Positions 33,296 to 41,128 of a stretch of 46,152 nt of DNA are shown one piece after another; position 1 is the first letter of the stretch; each line of letters starts with the position of its first letter. The notes under the pieces are model-generated. The model made no database searches. It was not told the origin of the DNA and saw nothing but the letters and a program-made list of their open reading frames with translations. A program made the translations under genes and the position numbers. Source of the stretch: Candidatus Gastranaerophilales bacterium (GTDB taxonomy: Bacteria > Cyanobacteriota > Vampirovibrionia > Gastranaerophilales > Gastranaerophilaceae); assembly GCA_944324475.1 (NCBI GenBank), contig CALUWK010000011.1, positions 1-46,152 on the forward strand, read 5' to 3'.

Positions 33296-35118
33296 AAGAA
33301 GAAAATTCAAATTCTTTTGTTCCGGATGGTTTGATTAATCAAAAAATTTCAAACCCCATTGATAAACCCAAAATTATGCCACTTAATGCCAGAACTTCTG
33401 CAAATAGGCTGTTTGGAGGCTATACGAACTCATATTGCAAGGTTAATGATATAAATTATTTTGAATTAATTAATGCTATAAATCATTCTTTTTCTAATCA
33501 AAGTGATATAGTGCACTTGTTTCATTCTATTTATGCTAATATATGCTCCAAATTAAATCTTAATTTTTTAGCTCTTGGAATTTATAATCATAATTCTAAT
33601 TACATCAATTTAAAATTAATTGATAAAACTGGTTCATCCTATAATTCAAAAGTAATGATTTCTGATAACGAAAATATTATTGTTAAAGCCTTTAAAAATA
33701 AACAGATTATACTGACAACTGATTGTGAATATTTAAAGTTTAATTATCTTGATAATGTTGCTACACATGTTATTCCATTGGTTGCTTTTGGCGAATGTGA
33801 GGGAGTTATAATATTTGCGGATAATGGCGCTAATCAATATTTTGAATTTTATAAATTAATTGCAAATTATGTTGCTATGTTCTATAAAAACCTTATTTTG
33901 TCGGATTTGGTGGATAGAAATACAGATACTGATTCTTTAACAGGTCTTTCTAATCATAAAAAACTTCAGGAAGATTTAGCTTTTGAGATTACACAATGCA
34001 GCAATTATGACAAAAAATTGGCTTTTTGCATTATTGATATTGCTAATATTTCTGAAATAAATAATGAATTAGGACATGCTAAAGGTGATGAAATTATTAA
34101 AGAAGTGGCAAAAAAAATTAAAAAGAATGTAAGAAATACTGATATATTGGGTAGATATGGCGGTGATAAAGTTGGAATTATTATGCCCGATACAAATATT
34201 GAAGAAGCAAAGTATGTGTGCGAGTATTTGTTGTATAACCTTTCTTGTACTATGTTTGATGATTTGGGTCAATTAAAATTTTCATGTGGAATTTCTATTT
34301 TTCCAGATGCTACAAATAAACAGGAAAAGTTGACAATATTAGCAGAACAAGCTTTATACATCTCAAAAAGTAAAAGAAGCGAAACAGGTCAATCCACCAT
34401 TGTTGCAACTAATGATTTTAACTTTTGGGATGATGAGGCATTAAAATGTTTTGCTCAGGTTCTGACAAAAAAACATGCTTCAGTAGGTGTAAATATTGAA
34501 GAAGAGCTAATTAATCAGTTTCATAGTGAAAAAATTGTTTCAAGTGAACATTTATTGGATGTGGTTTCCTCTCTGGCAGCTGCAATCGATGCTAAAGATA
34601 CGTATACAAAGGGTCATTCTGCAGCAGTATCTCGATATGCCGAAGCTCTTGCGAGAGCCTTTAATTTGCCTACAAGTGAAGTTGAACGGATTAAATTAGG
34701 TGCGCTTTTGCATGATATAGGAAAAATTGGCATACCTGAACATGTTTTAAGAAAACCAGACATGCTTTCAGACGATGAATGGAAAATTATGAAGCAGCAT
34801 CCTATAATTGGTGCTGATAAAGTTTTAAAACCTAATAAATCATTACATGATTTAATTCCTATGGTAAAATATCATCACGAACATATAGATGGCTCAGGTT
34901 ACCCTTCCGGTTTAAAGGGCGATGATATTCCTTTGTCGGCAAGAATTGTTGCGATTGCCGATGCTTATCATGCCTTAATTTCTGATAGGCCTTATAGAAA
35001 AGGCTTATCGGTTCATAAAGCTTGTGAAATTTTAAAAATGGGTGCAGGAATTCAGTGGGATAGAGAATTAGTTAGAAAATTCATAATTATTGCACCTAGT
35101 TTGGCAACTAACATATAA
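33277..35118 (+). CDS. GAF-like / degenerate GGDEF / HD-GYP protein
   Basis: 613-residue cytosolic signalling protein. Residues about 60-205 look like a GAF-type sensor. Residues about 215-370 are a GGDEF domain (DSLTGLSNHKKLQEDL) whose signature reads GGDKV instead of GGDEF, so diguanylate cyclase activity is probably lost, though GTP binding could remain. Residues about 430-600 form a complete HD-GYP phosphodiesterase: TKGHSAAVSRYAEALA, LGALLHDIGKIGIPEHVL, MKQHPIIGADKV, KYHHEHIDGSGYPSGLKGDDIPLSARIVAIADAYHALISDRPYRKG. It most likely degrades cyclic di-GMP (or a related dinucleotide). There is a weak GAAAGG ribosome site before the ATG. The stop lies 4 bp from the convergent GT2 gene. Confidence 0.93.
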   Translation: MDFNNIKEENSNSFVPDGLINQKISNPIDKPKIMPLNARTSANRLFGGYTNSYCKVNDINYFELINAINHSFSNQSDIVHLFHSIYANICSKLNLNFLALGIYNHNSNYINLKLIDKTGSSYNSKVMISDNENIIVKAFKNKQIILTTDCEYLKFNYLDNVATHVIPLVAFGECEGVIIFADNGANQYFEFYKLIANYVAMFYKNLILSDLVDRNTDTDSLTGLSNHKKLQEDLAFEITQCSNYDKKLAFCIIDIANISEINNELGHAKGDEIIKEVAKKIKKNVRNTDILGRYGGDKVGIIMPDTNIEEAKYVCEYLLYNLSCTMFDDLGQLKFSCGISIFPDATNKQEKLTILAEQALYISKSKRSETGQSTIVATNDFNFWDDEALKCFAQVLTKKHASVGVNIEEELINQFHSEKIVSSEHLLDVVSSLAAAIDAKDTYTKGHSAAVSRYAEALARAFNLPTSEVERIKLGALLHDIGKIGIPEHVLRKPDMLSDDEWKIMKQHPIIGADKVLKPNKSLHDLIPMVKYHHEHIDGSGYPSGLKGDDIPLSARIVAIADAYHALISDRPYRKGLSVHKACEILKMGAGIQWDRELVRKFIIIAPSLATNI

Positions 35119-35122
35119 TATT

Positions 35123-35845
35123 TTATTTTTGTGAAATATTATTTTTGAAAAAGTATTTTATATTAGTATGAATAACTCCTAATCCGTATTTGCAGGAGTT
35201 TTTAAAGTTAATAGAACTTGCTTCATTAAAATATCTTGCAGGAGTTGATATTTCGCCTATTGAAAAATTGTTATAGCAAATTAATGCTATAAGTTCATTA
35301 TCAAATATAAAATCGTTACTTAAAGAATTGTAGTCAATTTTTTTAAGTATTTCCGAACTAAATGCTCTATATCCACTGTGATATTCCGATAAATCTTTAT
35401 TTAAAAGTAAGTTTTGAAAAGATGTTAAGAATTTATTTGCAAAATATTTATAGCGAGGCATTTTACTTTTTTTTGCACTGCCTGCTAGAAACCTTGAGGC
35501 GATAACAAAATCATAGTTATTATATGCTATCATTGATGCCATAGCCGGTATCAATTTTGGATTATATTGGTAGTCCGGATGGAGCATGATTATAATATCG
35601 GCTTTGTTTTCAAGGGCTTTATTGTAACAAGTTTTTTGATTTGCGCCATAGCCAAGATTTTTGTTGTGGCAAAAGGTTTTAATTCCCAGTCGTTTTGATA
35701 TTTCAACAGTTTTGTCTTTTGAAAAATCATCGACTAAAATAATTTCGTCAACAAATTCTTTTGGAATTTCACTATAAGTTTTTTCTAAAGTAGCCTGCGC
35801 ATTGTACGCAGGCATTACTACAATTATTTTTTTGTTATTTAACAT
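35123..35845 (-). CDS. family 2 glycosyltransferase
   Basis: 240-residue GT2 enzyme with GT-A fold, resembling dolichyl-phosphate-mannose synthase-like enzymes but lacking membrane helices. Motifs are IIVVMPAYNAQATLEKTY, EIILVDDFSKDKTVEI (nucleotide-binding Asp), HNKNLGYGANQKTCYNKAL and the metal-binding DxD-like segment LHPDYQYNPKLIPAM. It transfers a sugar from a nucleotide- or lipid-linked donor in cell-envelope or exopolysaccharide synthesis; donor and acceptor are not predictable. It starts 2 bp after the aspS stop with AAGG before its ATG, so it is cotranscribed with aspS. Confidence 0.92.
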   Translation of the reverse strand: MLNNKKIIVVMPAYNAQATLEKTYSEIPKEFVDEIILVDDFSKDKTVEISKRLGIKTFCHNKNLGYGANQKTCYNKALENKADIIIMLHPDYQYNPKLIPAMASMIAYNNYDFVIASRFLAGSAKKSKMPRYKYFANKFLTSFQNLLLNKDLSEYHSGYRAFSSEILKKIDYNSLSNDFIFDNELIALICYNNFSIGEISTPARYFNEASSINFKNSCKYGLGVIHTNIKYFFKNNISQK

Positions 35846-35847
35846 TT

Positions 35848-37623
35848 TTATACCTTAGGTAAATTTCTTAATTTTAAATGTAGTTCTCTTAGTTGTTCTT
35901 CTGAAGCTGCGGATGGGGCATTTGTCATTAAATCTTTTGCAGCAGAATTTTTAGGAAACGCAATGACTTCTCTGATTGAATTAGCTCTCAGTAAGAGCGC
36001 AACAAGCCTGTCCAACCCTATTGCAAGGCCACCATGGGGAGGTGTTCCGTATTTGAATGCATCAATCATAAATTCAAATTTTTCATTTATTTCTTCTTGA
36101 GTTAAACCAAGAGCATGGAATACTTTTCTTTGAATTTCGGCATCATGAATTCTTATTGAGCCGCCACCAAGTTCATTTCCGTTGTAGATTATATCGTATG
36201 CTATTGATTTGACATTGCCTTTATCATTTTCGAGTTTATCTATGTCTTCTATGGCAGGCATTGTGAACGGATGGTGCATAGATTTATATGTGTTATCTTC
36301 AAAACTGTATTCAAATAATGGGAAGTCCACAACCCAAAGTAGATCGTGTTTTGATTTATCTATCAAATTGAGCTTTTCACCAAAATATAATCTGAATCTT
36401 CCAAGTACATCAAATACAATTTGCGGATAATCTGCAACAAAAAATACAATATCGCCGTTTTGAGCTTCTGCTCTTGATTGAATTTCTTTAATTTGATCTT
36501 CATTTAAGAATTTTAAAACAGGTGATTTAACTGTGCCGTCTTCCATATATGTTATCCAAGCAAGACCTTTTGCCCCGAATGAAATCGCAAGATTCCTTAT
36601 ATCATCCATTTCTTTTCTTGAATACCCTGCAATTTCGGGGATTTTAATTGCTCTTACTGTTCCGCCGTTATTGATGACTGCTTTAAATGCTTCAAAAGTT
36701 GACGCTTGCATAATATCGCTTACATCAAAAAGTTCCAAACCAAAGCGTGTGTCCGGTTTATCTGAACCAAATCTGTCCATTGCTTCTTTGTATGTAATTC
36801 TTTTAAAAGGAGCTTTAACTTCAACTCCTGCTGCAGCAAATGCACTTTCGATTAGTCCTTCTGTAATTTTTATAACGTCATCTTGATTTACAAAAGACAT
36901 TTCCATGTCAACTTGAGTAAATTCAGGTTGTCTATCTGCCCTTAAGTCTTCATCTCTGAAACATTTTGCTATTTGATAATATTTTTCAAAACCTGCAACC
37001 ATTAAAAGTTGTTTAAAAATTTGAGGCGATTGAGGCAGTGCATAAAATTTTCCGTCGTGGATTCTTGAGGGGACTAAGTAATCTCTTGCTCCTTCGGGGG
37101 TCGCTTTAATCAAGATAGGGGTTTCCACTTCCATAAAATCAAGGTTATTAAGGTAATTTCTTATGGCTGTTACAATTTTATGACGAAGTTGAAAATTATT
37201 CATCATTTTTTCGCGTCTTAAATCCAAATATCGATATTTTAAGCGTACATCTTCAGACACGTTATCATCATCCAAAACAAAAGGGAGAGTTTGAGCAATA
37301 GATAAAACATTAACTGATTCTGGATACATTTCGATTGTGCCTGTTTTAAGTTTATTGTTTATGGTGTCATCAGGTCTTTTTGTAATTTCACCTTCAACTT
37401 GAATAACATATTCTGGTTTTATTTTTGATAAAATTTTATGCACTTCAGGGTTTATGGTTGGATCTGCAACAAGTTGAAAAAGTCCTGTTTTATCTCTTAA
37501 TTCAACAAAAATTATTCCGCCTAAATCACGGATTGTGCTTGCCCATCCTGCTAAAAGTGCCGTTTTTCCGATATCGGATTCGTTTAATTCCGTACAACCT
37601 TGTTTTTTATATGTTAATTCCAT
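35848..37623 (-). CDS. aspS: aspartyl-tRNA synthetase
   Basis: 591-residue class IIb synthetase charging tRNA-Asp (or tRNA-Asp and tRNA-Asn). An N-terminal OB-fold anticodon-binding domain (about residues 1-110) is followed by motif 1, motif 2 (YYQIAKCFRDEDLRADRQPEFTQVDMEMSF) and motif 3 (GGLAIGLDRLVALLL). The bacterial insertion domain (GAD, about 290-420) is present. Length and motifs are standard for the bacterial type. The RBS GGGAGA precedes ATG 37623. Whether it is discriminating or also charges tRNA-Asn depends on gatCAB, which is not in this window. It is followed by the GT2 gene. Confidence 0.98.
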   Translation of the reverse strand: MELTYKKQGCTELNESDIGKTALLAGWASTIRDLGGIIFVELRDKTGLFQLVADPTINPEVHKILSKIKPEYVIQVEGEITKRPDDTINNKLKTGTIEMYPESVNVLSIAQTLPFVLDDDNVSEDVRLKYRYLDLRREKMMNNFQLRHKIVTAIRNYLNNLDFMEVETPILIKATPEGARDYLVPSRIHDGKFYALPQSPQIFKQLLMVAGFEKYYQIAKCFRDEDLRADRQPEFTQVDMEMSFVNQDDVIKITEGLIESAFAAAGVEVKAPFKRITYKEAMDRFGSDKPDTRFGLELFDVSDIMQASTFEAFKAVINNGGTVRAIKIPEIAGYSRKEMDDIRNLAISFGAKGLAWITYMEDGTVKSPVLKFLNEDQIKEIQSRAEAQNGDIVFFVADYPQIVFDVLGRFRLYFGEKLNLIDKSKHDLLWVVDFPLFEYSFEDNTYKSMHHPFTMPAIEDIDKLENDKGNVKSIAYDIIYNGNELGGGSIRIHDAEIQRKVFHALGLTQEEINEKFEFMIDAFKYGTPPHGGLAIGLDRLVALLLRANSIREVIAFPKNSAAKDLMTNAPSAASEEQLRELHLKLRNLPKV

Positions 37624-37733
37624 ATTCTCCCTCTCGTTTAATTATTAATGTAGCTTTATTATAAAATAAACATGAAATTTTAACTAATTTTTTTGTGTTA
37701 AGGGTTTAAATTGTATTTAAATTTTTTATATTT

Positions 37734-37777
37734 AAAAATCTTCCTTGGATTTTAAGCATTTTCCAAGGAAGATTTTT
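37734..37777 (-). terminator. intrinsic terminator of the repeat-protein gene at 37793
   Basis: A perfect 16-bp stem (AAAAATCTTCCTTGGA / TCCAAGGAAGATTTTT) with a 12-nt loop, followed on the minus strand by a T-rich run. It lies 15 bp downstream of the stop of the repeat-protein gene. Confidence 0.85.
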
Positions 37778-37792
37778 GTTTTATGAAGTCTA

Positions 37793-38944
37793 TTATTCGA
37801 TTTCTGGTTCCATTTTAACTAATTCGCCCGCTTCGTTGCGGATAAAACTTTCTGCCCAGCTTTGAGCTCCGTCTGCGGTTAATTTATAATCTTTGAAAAA
37901 TTCATCAAGTTTACCATTACTATAGGAATAGCCTTCTGCCAAGCTTACAGTTCCGTCTGCGGTTAATTTACTATCTTTGAAAAATTTATCTAGTCCACCA
38001 TTACTATAGGAATATATTTCTGCCCAGCTTTTAGTTCCGTCTGCGGTTGATTTATAATCTTTGGTAAATTCATTAAGCTTACCATTACTATATAAATATC
38101 TTTCTGCCCAGCTTTCAGTTCCGTCTGCAGTTGATTTATAGTCTTTAGTATAACTAAAAAGTGTATTATTGTAGTAGCTATAGTTTTCTGCCCAGCTTTT
38201 AGCTCCGTCTGCGGTTGATTTATAATCTTTGAAAAATTCATCAAGTTCACCATCGGCATATAAATAGCCTTCTGCCCAGCTTTTAGTTCCGTTAGAATCT
38301 ATGTTGAAGTTTTTATATATATTTTCTATTTCAAGAGTATCTGAATCAAATTCTGTTCTTCTTACAATTTTGTCTCCATCTAATTCATCCATTATTTTTT
38401 TTGTTGTCTCTGAATTTTCGCTACTAAATCTTCTTATAGTTCTTCCTGATTCATCGACTACATCGCTAAAACCTTTTTCTCTTGCTTCTTCTAAAATTGC
38501 CATAACCTCTTTATATTGTTCTTGTGCCCTGTTTGCTATTTTTTCTCCCTGTTGTTTAATTTTTTCACTTTCACTTAGAATTTCTTCCCCACGTTGTTTA
38601 ACTTTTTCACTTTCACTTAAGACTACTTCTCCCTGTTGTTTAACTTTTTCACTTTCAGTTAAAATTTCATTAGTTTTTTCTTTAATTTTTCCTTTAAAAA
38701 TTATTCCCTTTTTAATTCCATATATAAGTGCGCCTGTTATGGCAACTAATCCAACTGCTCCTGCAATTAAAAGTTTTTTATTAGCTTTTATTTTATCTAA
38801 AAAGCTTTTGTCATTAGTTTTTTCTAAAGACATTGGATTATCTATACTTGTTTCTGTCAGTTTTGTTTTAGGGTTGTTTTGGTTGTTATTTGGTCTTTGA
38901 TTTGAAATCACGTTTCGATTTGCAGGACTTATTCCATTTATCAT
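37793..38944 (-). CDS. membrane-anchored repeat protein (tandem family B, copy 1)
   Basis: 383 residues. Asn-rich N-terminus (INGISPANRNVISNQ), then a single transmembrane helix at about residues 54-74 (KLLIAGAVGLVAITGALIY) and the segment KKGIIFKGKIKE. Next are three 14-residue coiled-coil-like repeats (S-E-S-E-K-V-K-Q-x-G-E-x-x-L), then a shared core domain (YKEVMAILEEAREKGFSDVVDESG... KIMDELDGDKIVRRTEFDSDTLEI). Six repeats of 28 residues follow, each around K-S-T-A-D-G-x-x-S-W-A-E-x-Y-x-Y-x-N-G-x-L-x-x-F-x-K-D-Y. The repeats resemble MORN/YwqK-like beta-hairpins only loosely, and the function is unknown. A GAAAGG ribosome site precedes ATG 38944. Topology is uncertain; the repeat domain could face either side. 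Confidence 0.8.
   Translation of the reverse strand: MINGISPANRNVISNQRPNNNQNNPKTKLTETSIDNPMSLEKTNDKSFLDKIKANKKLLIAGAVGLVAITGALIYGIKKGIIFKGKIKEKTNEILTESEKVKQQGEVVLSESEKVKQRGEEILSESEKIKQQGEKIANRAQEQYKEVMAILEEAREKGFSDVVDESGRTIRRFSSENSETTKKIMDELDGDKIVRRTEFDSDTLEIENIYKNFNIDSNGTKSWAEGYLYADGELDEFFKDYKSTADGAKSWAENYSYYNNTLFSYTKDYKSTADGTESWAERYLYSNGKLNEFTKDYKSTADGTKSWAEIYSYSNGGLDKFFKDSKLTADGTVSLAEGYSYSNGKLDEFFKDYKLTADGAQSWAESFIRNEAGELVKMEPEIE
37802..38308 (-). repeat. array of six 84-bp coding repeats (copy 1)
   Basis: Five units of 84 bp (28 codons) preceded by one 87-bp unit. Each carries the Ser-Trp-Ala-Glu (SWAE or SLAE) landmark. Adjacent units are highly similar at DNA level, for example the shared string CTGCCCAGCTTTTAG, so they can recombine. 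Confidence 0.9.
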
Positions 38945-39064
38945 TATTTATCCTTTCGTTAATATTGTGCTTAGTGTAAAAATCCTAAAATATTTTTTTT
39001 GCTAATAAATACGCTATTATAAATTAATGTTAAGTTTTGCAATTATCATTTTGCCTATTGTTAC

Positions 39065-40141
39065 TTAATTTTCTGGTTTAATTTTAACTAATTCGCCCGC
39101 TTCGTTGCGGATAAATTTTTCTGCAAAGCTTTTGGTTCCGTCTGTGCTTAATTTATAATCTTTAATAAATTCATCTAGTTCACCATTGTAATATAAATAG
39201 CTTTCCGCCCAGCTTTTTATTATGTTAAAACCTAATGTATAGTTTTTTGTATAGTTAATGAGCTTATCGTTATAGTATTGGTATTTTTCTGCCCAGCTTT
39301 CAGCTCCGTCTGCGGTTGATTTATAGCCCTTGGTAAATCTATAAGGCTTATTATCACAATATAAATAGTTTTCTGCTGAGTTTTCTGTTTTGTCAGAATT
39401 TAATGTGTAGTTTTTTGTATAATTGTTAAGTGTATTATTGTAGTAGCTATATTTTTCTGCCCAGCTTTTAGCTCCGTCTGCGGTTGATTTATAGTCTTTG
39501 AAAAATTTATCAAGTTCACCATTGGCATATAAATAGCCTTCTGCAAAGCTTTCAGTTCCGTCAGAATCTATATTAAAGTCTTTATATATTCCTTTTATTT
39601 CAAGAGTATCTGAATCAAATTCTGTTCTTCTTGTAATTTTGTCTCCGTCCCATTCGTCCATTATTTTTTCTGTTGTTTCCAGACCCGTATCATTGAAACT
39701 TATTGTGATTTTTCCTGATTCATCGACTACATCGCTAAAGCCTTTTTCTCTTGCTTCTTCTAAAATTGCCATAGCATCTTTGTATTGGTTTTTACTTTCA
39801 TTTATAATTTCTTCCCCACGTTGTTGAATTTGTCTACTTTTGCTTAAAATTTTTTTTCCCTGTTGTTGAACTTTACTACTTTCATTTAAAATTTCTTCCC
39901 CACGTTGTTGAATTTGTCTACTTTCACTTAAAATTTCTTCTTCGCTTCGTTGAATTCTTCCTTTAAAGCTTATTCCTTTTTTGATTTCATAGGCAAGTGT
40001 GTCTATTATGGTTGTGTTATCTGTAAAATTTATTTCATTTGTTTTTAAAGGTGCATTGTTTGAAATTGTATTTGTTTTAAATTTGCTTAATTTATTGCTT
40101 GAAATTACGTTTTGATTTACAGAGCTTACTTTGTTTATCAT
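39065..40141 (-). CDS. repeat protein lacking the membrane anchor (tandem family B, copy 2)
   Basis: 358 residues from the ATG at 40141 (AAAGGA ribosome site, 6-nt spacing); an in-frame ATG at 40156 has no RBS. The N-terminus (MINKVSSVNQNVIS) parallels copy 1. The transmembrane helix is missing: sequence runs from NTTIIDTLAYEIKKGISFKG, where copy 1 has its full hydrophobic segment before IKKGIIFKG. The 14-residue coiled-coil repeats, the core domain (YKDAMAILEEAREKGFSDVVDESG) and six 28-residue repeats follow. Two repeat units have diverged (for example TLNSDKTENSAENYLY). It may be a soluble version of copy 1, or a decaying duplicate; the open frame is intact. Confidence 0.8.
   Translation of the reverse strand: MINKVSSVNQNVISSNKLSKFKTNTISNNAPLKTNEINFTDNTTIIDTLAYEIKKGISFKGRIQRSEEEILSESRQIQQRGEEILNESSKVQQQGKKILSKSRQIQQRGEEIINESKNQYKDAMAILEEAREKGFSDVVDESGKITISFNDTGLETTEKIMDEWDGDKITRRTEFDSDTLEIKGIYKDFNIDSDGTESFAEGYLYANGELDKFFKDYKSTADGAKSWAEKYSYYNNTLNNYTKNYTLNSDKTENSAENYLYCDNKPYRFTKGYKSTADGAESWAEKYQYYNDKLINYTKNYTLGFNIIKSWAESYLYYNGELDEFIKDYKLSTDGTKSFAEKFIRNEAGELVKIKPEN
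39071..39577 (-). repeat. array of six 84-bp coding repeats (copy 2)
   Basis: Same period and consensus as the copy 1 array, one 87-bp unit then five of 84 bp. Some units are nearly identical to copy 1 units, others are diverged. Confidence 0.88.
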
Positions 40142-40203
40142 ATTTATTCCTTTCATTAATATTGTGCTTAGTGTAAAAATTCTAAAATATTTTTTGTATA
40201 AAT

Positions 40204-40953
40204 TTAGTTTGTTTTTTTATAGTGTACGAGTTGTTGATTTTTGTCAATTTTGTATGTATTTGTTACTGTTTTGATTTGATTATTTTTAATTTTAATACCT
40301 TCCTGATATTCTTGTAATCTGCCATTAAAAAACTTAAACAATCTTCTTATTTTCCCTGTGTTATTTCTATTTATTCTCGGATATTGTGCTATAGATAAAA
40401 TTTCGAATGTATTATCTTGTGTTTGTGTAAAGTTTGTAATTCTCGTTGTTTTGCCTTTATTAAATTCTTCCATTATTTTATTTGAGGTGTTTTCTTTGCT
40501 ATTTATAAATCTTATTATTAAATTGCCTGAATTGTCTGTTATGTTTTGAAAATTATTTTTTCTTCCTTCTTCAATTAAACTCATAACATCATTGTATTGT
40601 TTTTGACTTTCACCCAGAATTTTATTAATATTATTTTTTTTTGGTGTGTTAGGGTTAAAATTATGGTTTATTTCTTTATTTTTATTTTTTGAGAATGATT
40701 TTTCAAATATTCCTTTCTTATATGCGATAATCAGTCCGATTGCAGTTAAAGTTAAACCAATAAGAACTGCAATTATAAAATTTTTATTGTTTTTTGTTTT
40801 TTCAATTGGATTTATATTTTTATTTAAGGAATTAATATTATTTGTTGTTATATTTAGTTCTGTTTGTTGGGTTTGATTATTATTCTTAGAATTAATGTTT
40901 TTTATTTGTTTTCTTTGAATTATTGCTTGATTAAGCGGACTGATTATATGCAT
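40204..40953 (-). CDS. membrane-anchored protein (tandem family B, copy 3, no repeat array)
   Basis: 249 residues from ATG 40953 (GAGAG upstream), with the longer frame to 40992 unlikely. It has the same plan as copy 1: an Asn-rich N-terminus (MHIISPLNQAIIQRKQ), one transmembrane helix at about residues 56-77 (NFIIAVLIGLTLTAIGLIIAY), a charged linker, then the core (ESQKQYNDVMSLIEEGRKNNFQNITDNSGNLIIRF... KIMEEFNKGKTTRITNF). Instead of the six-unit array it has a short C-terminal region with two diverged units at most (YPRINRNNTGKIRRLFKFFNGRLQEYQEG). It shows that the core plus TM is the ancestral part. The function is unknown. Confidence 0.75.
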   Translation of the reverse strand: MHIISPLNQAIIQRKQIKNINSKNNNQTQQTELNITTNNINSLNKNINPIEKTKNNKNFIIAVLIGLTLTAIGLIIAYKKGIFEKSFSKNKNKEINHNFNPNTPKKNNINKILGESQKQYNDVMSLIEEGRKNNFQNITDNSGNLIIRFINSKENTSNKIMEEFNKGKTTRITNFTQTQDNTFEILSIAQYPRINRNNTGKIRRLFKFFNGRLQEYQEGIKIKNNQIKTVTNTYKIDKNQQLVHYKKTN

Positions 40954-41052
40954 TTTTTCTCTCTTTTGGAATACATTATTAATAAAACTCAAAAAGAAAG
41001 TTTTTTGTTGTTTTAAGAAATGTTAAATTTATTTTTTATTTTTTATTTGTAA

Positions 41053-41128
41053 TATAATTTTGAATACAATGTTATTGCCGGGTCGGAATTAAAAACCTTA
41101 CCGGTATAGATAAATTAAGGAGAAAAAA
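41053..41128 (+). promoter_or_regulatory. metK promoter and candidate pseudoknot riboswitch in the leader
   Basis: A -10 TATAAT lies at 41053-41058, giving a leader of about 64 nt. The leader can fold as an H-type pseudoknot. Stem 1 pairs TGCCGG (41076-41081) with CCGGTA (41101-41106). Stem 2 pairs CCTTA (41096-41100) in the loop with TAAGG (41116-41120), which is the 5' part of the metK Shine-Dalgarno AAGGAG. An outer TTAT/ATAA pairing (41072-41075 / 41110-41113) could extend stem 1. SD capture by a small pseudoknot upstream of metK is how SAM-II-like and SAM/SAH riboswitches work. It does not obviously match a named class. Confidence 0.45.

Noticed and set aside
38301-38900. 199-residue plus-strand ORF opposite the repeat protein
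   Set aside because: Mirrors the coiled-coil repeat of the real gene in reverse; no start signals.
37802-39577. CRISPR or mobile-element repeats
   Set aside because: The 84-bp periods are in-frame protein repeats within two paralogous genes; there are no spacers, transposase or terminal inverted repeats.
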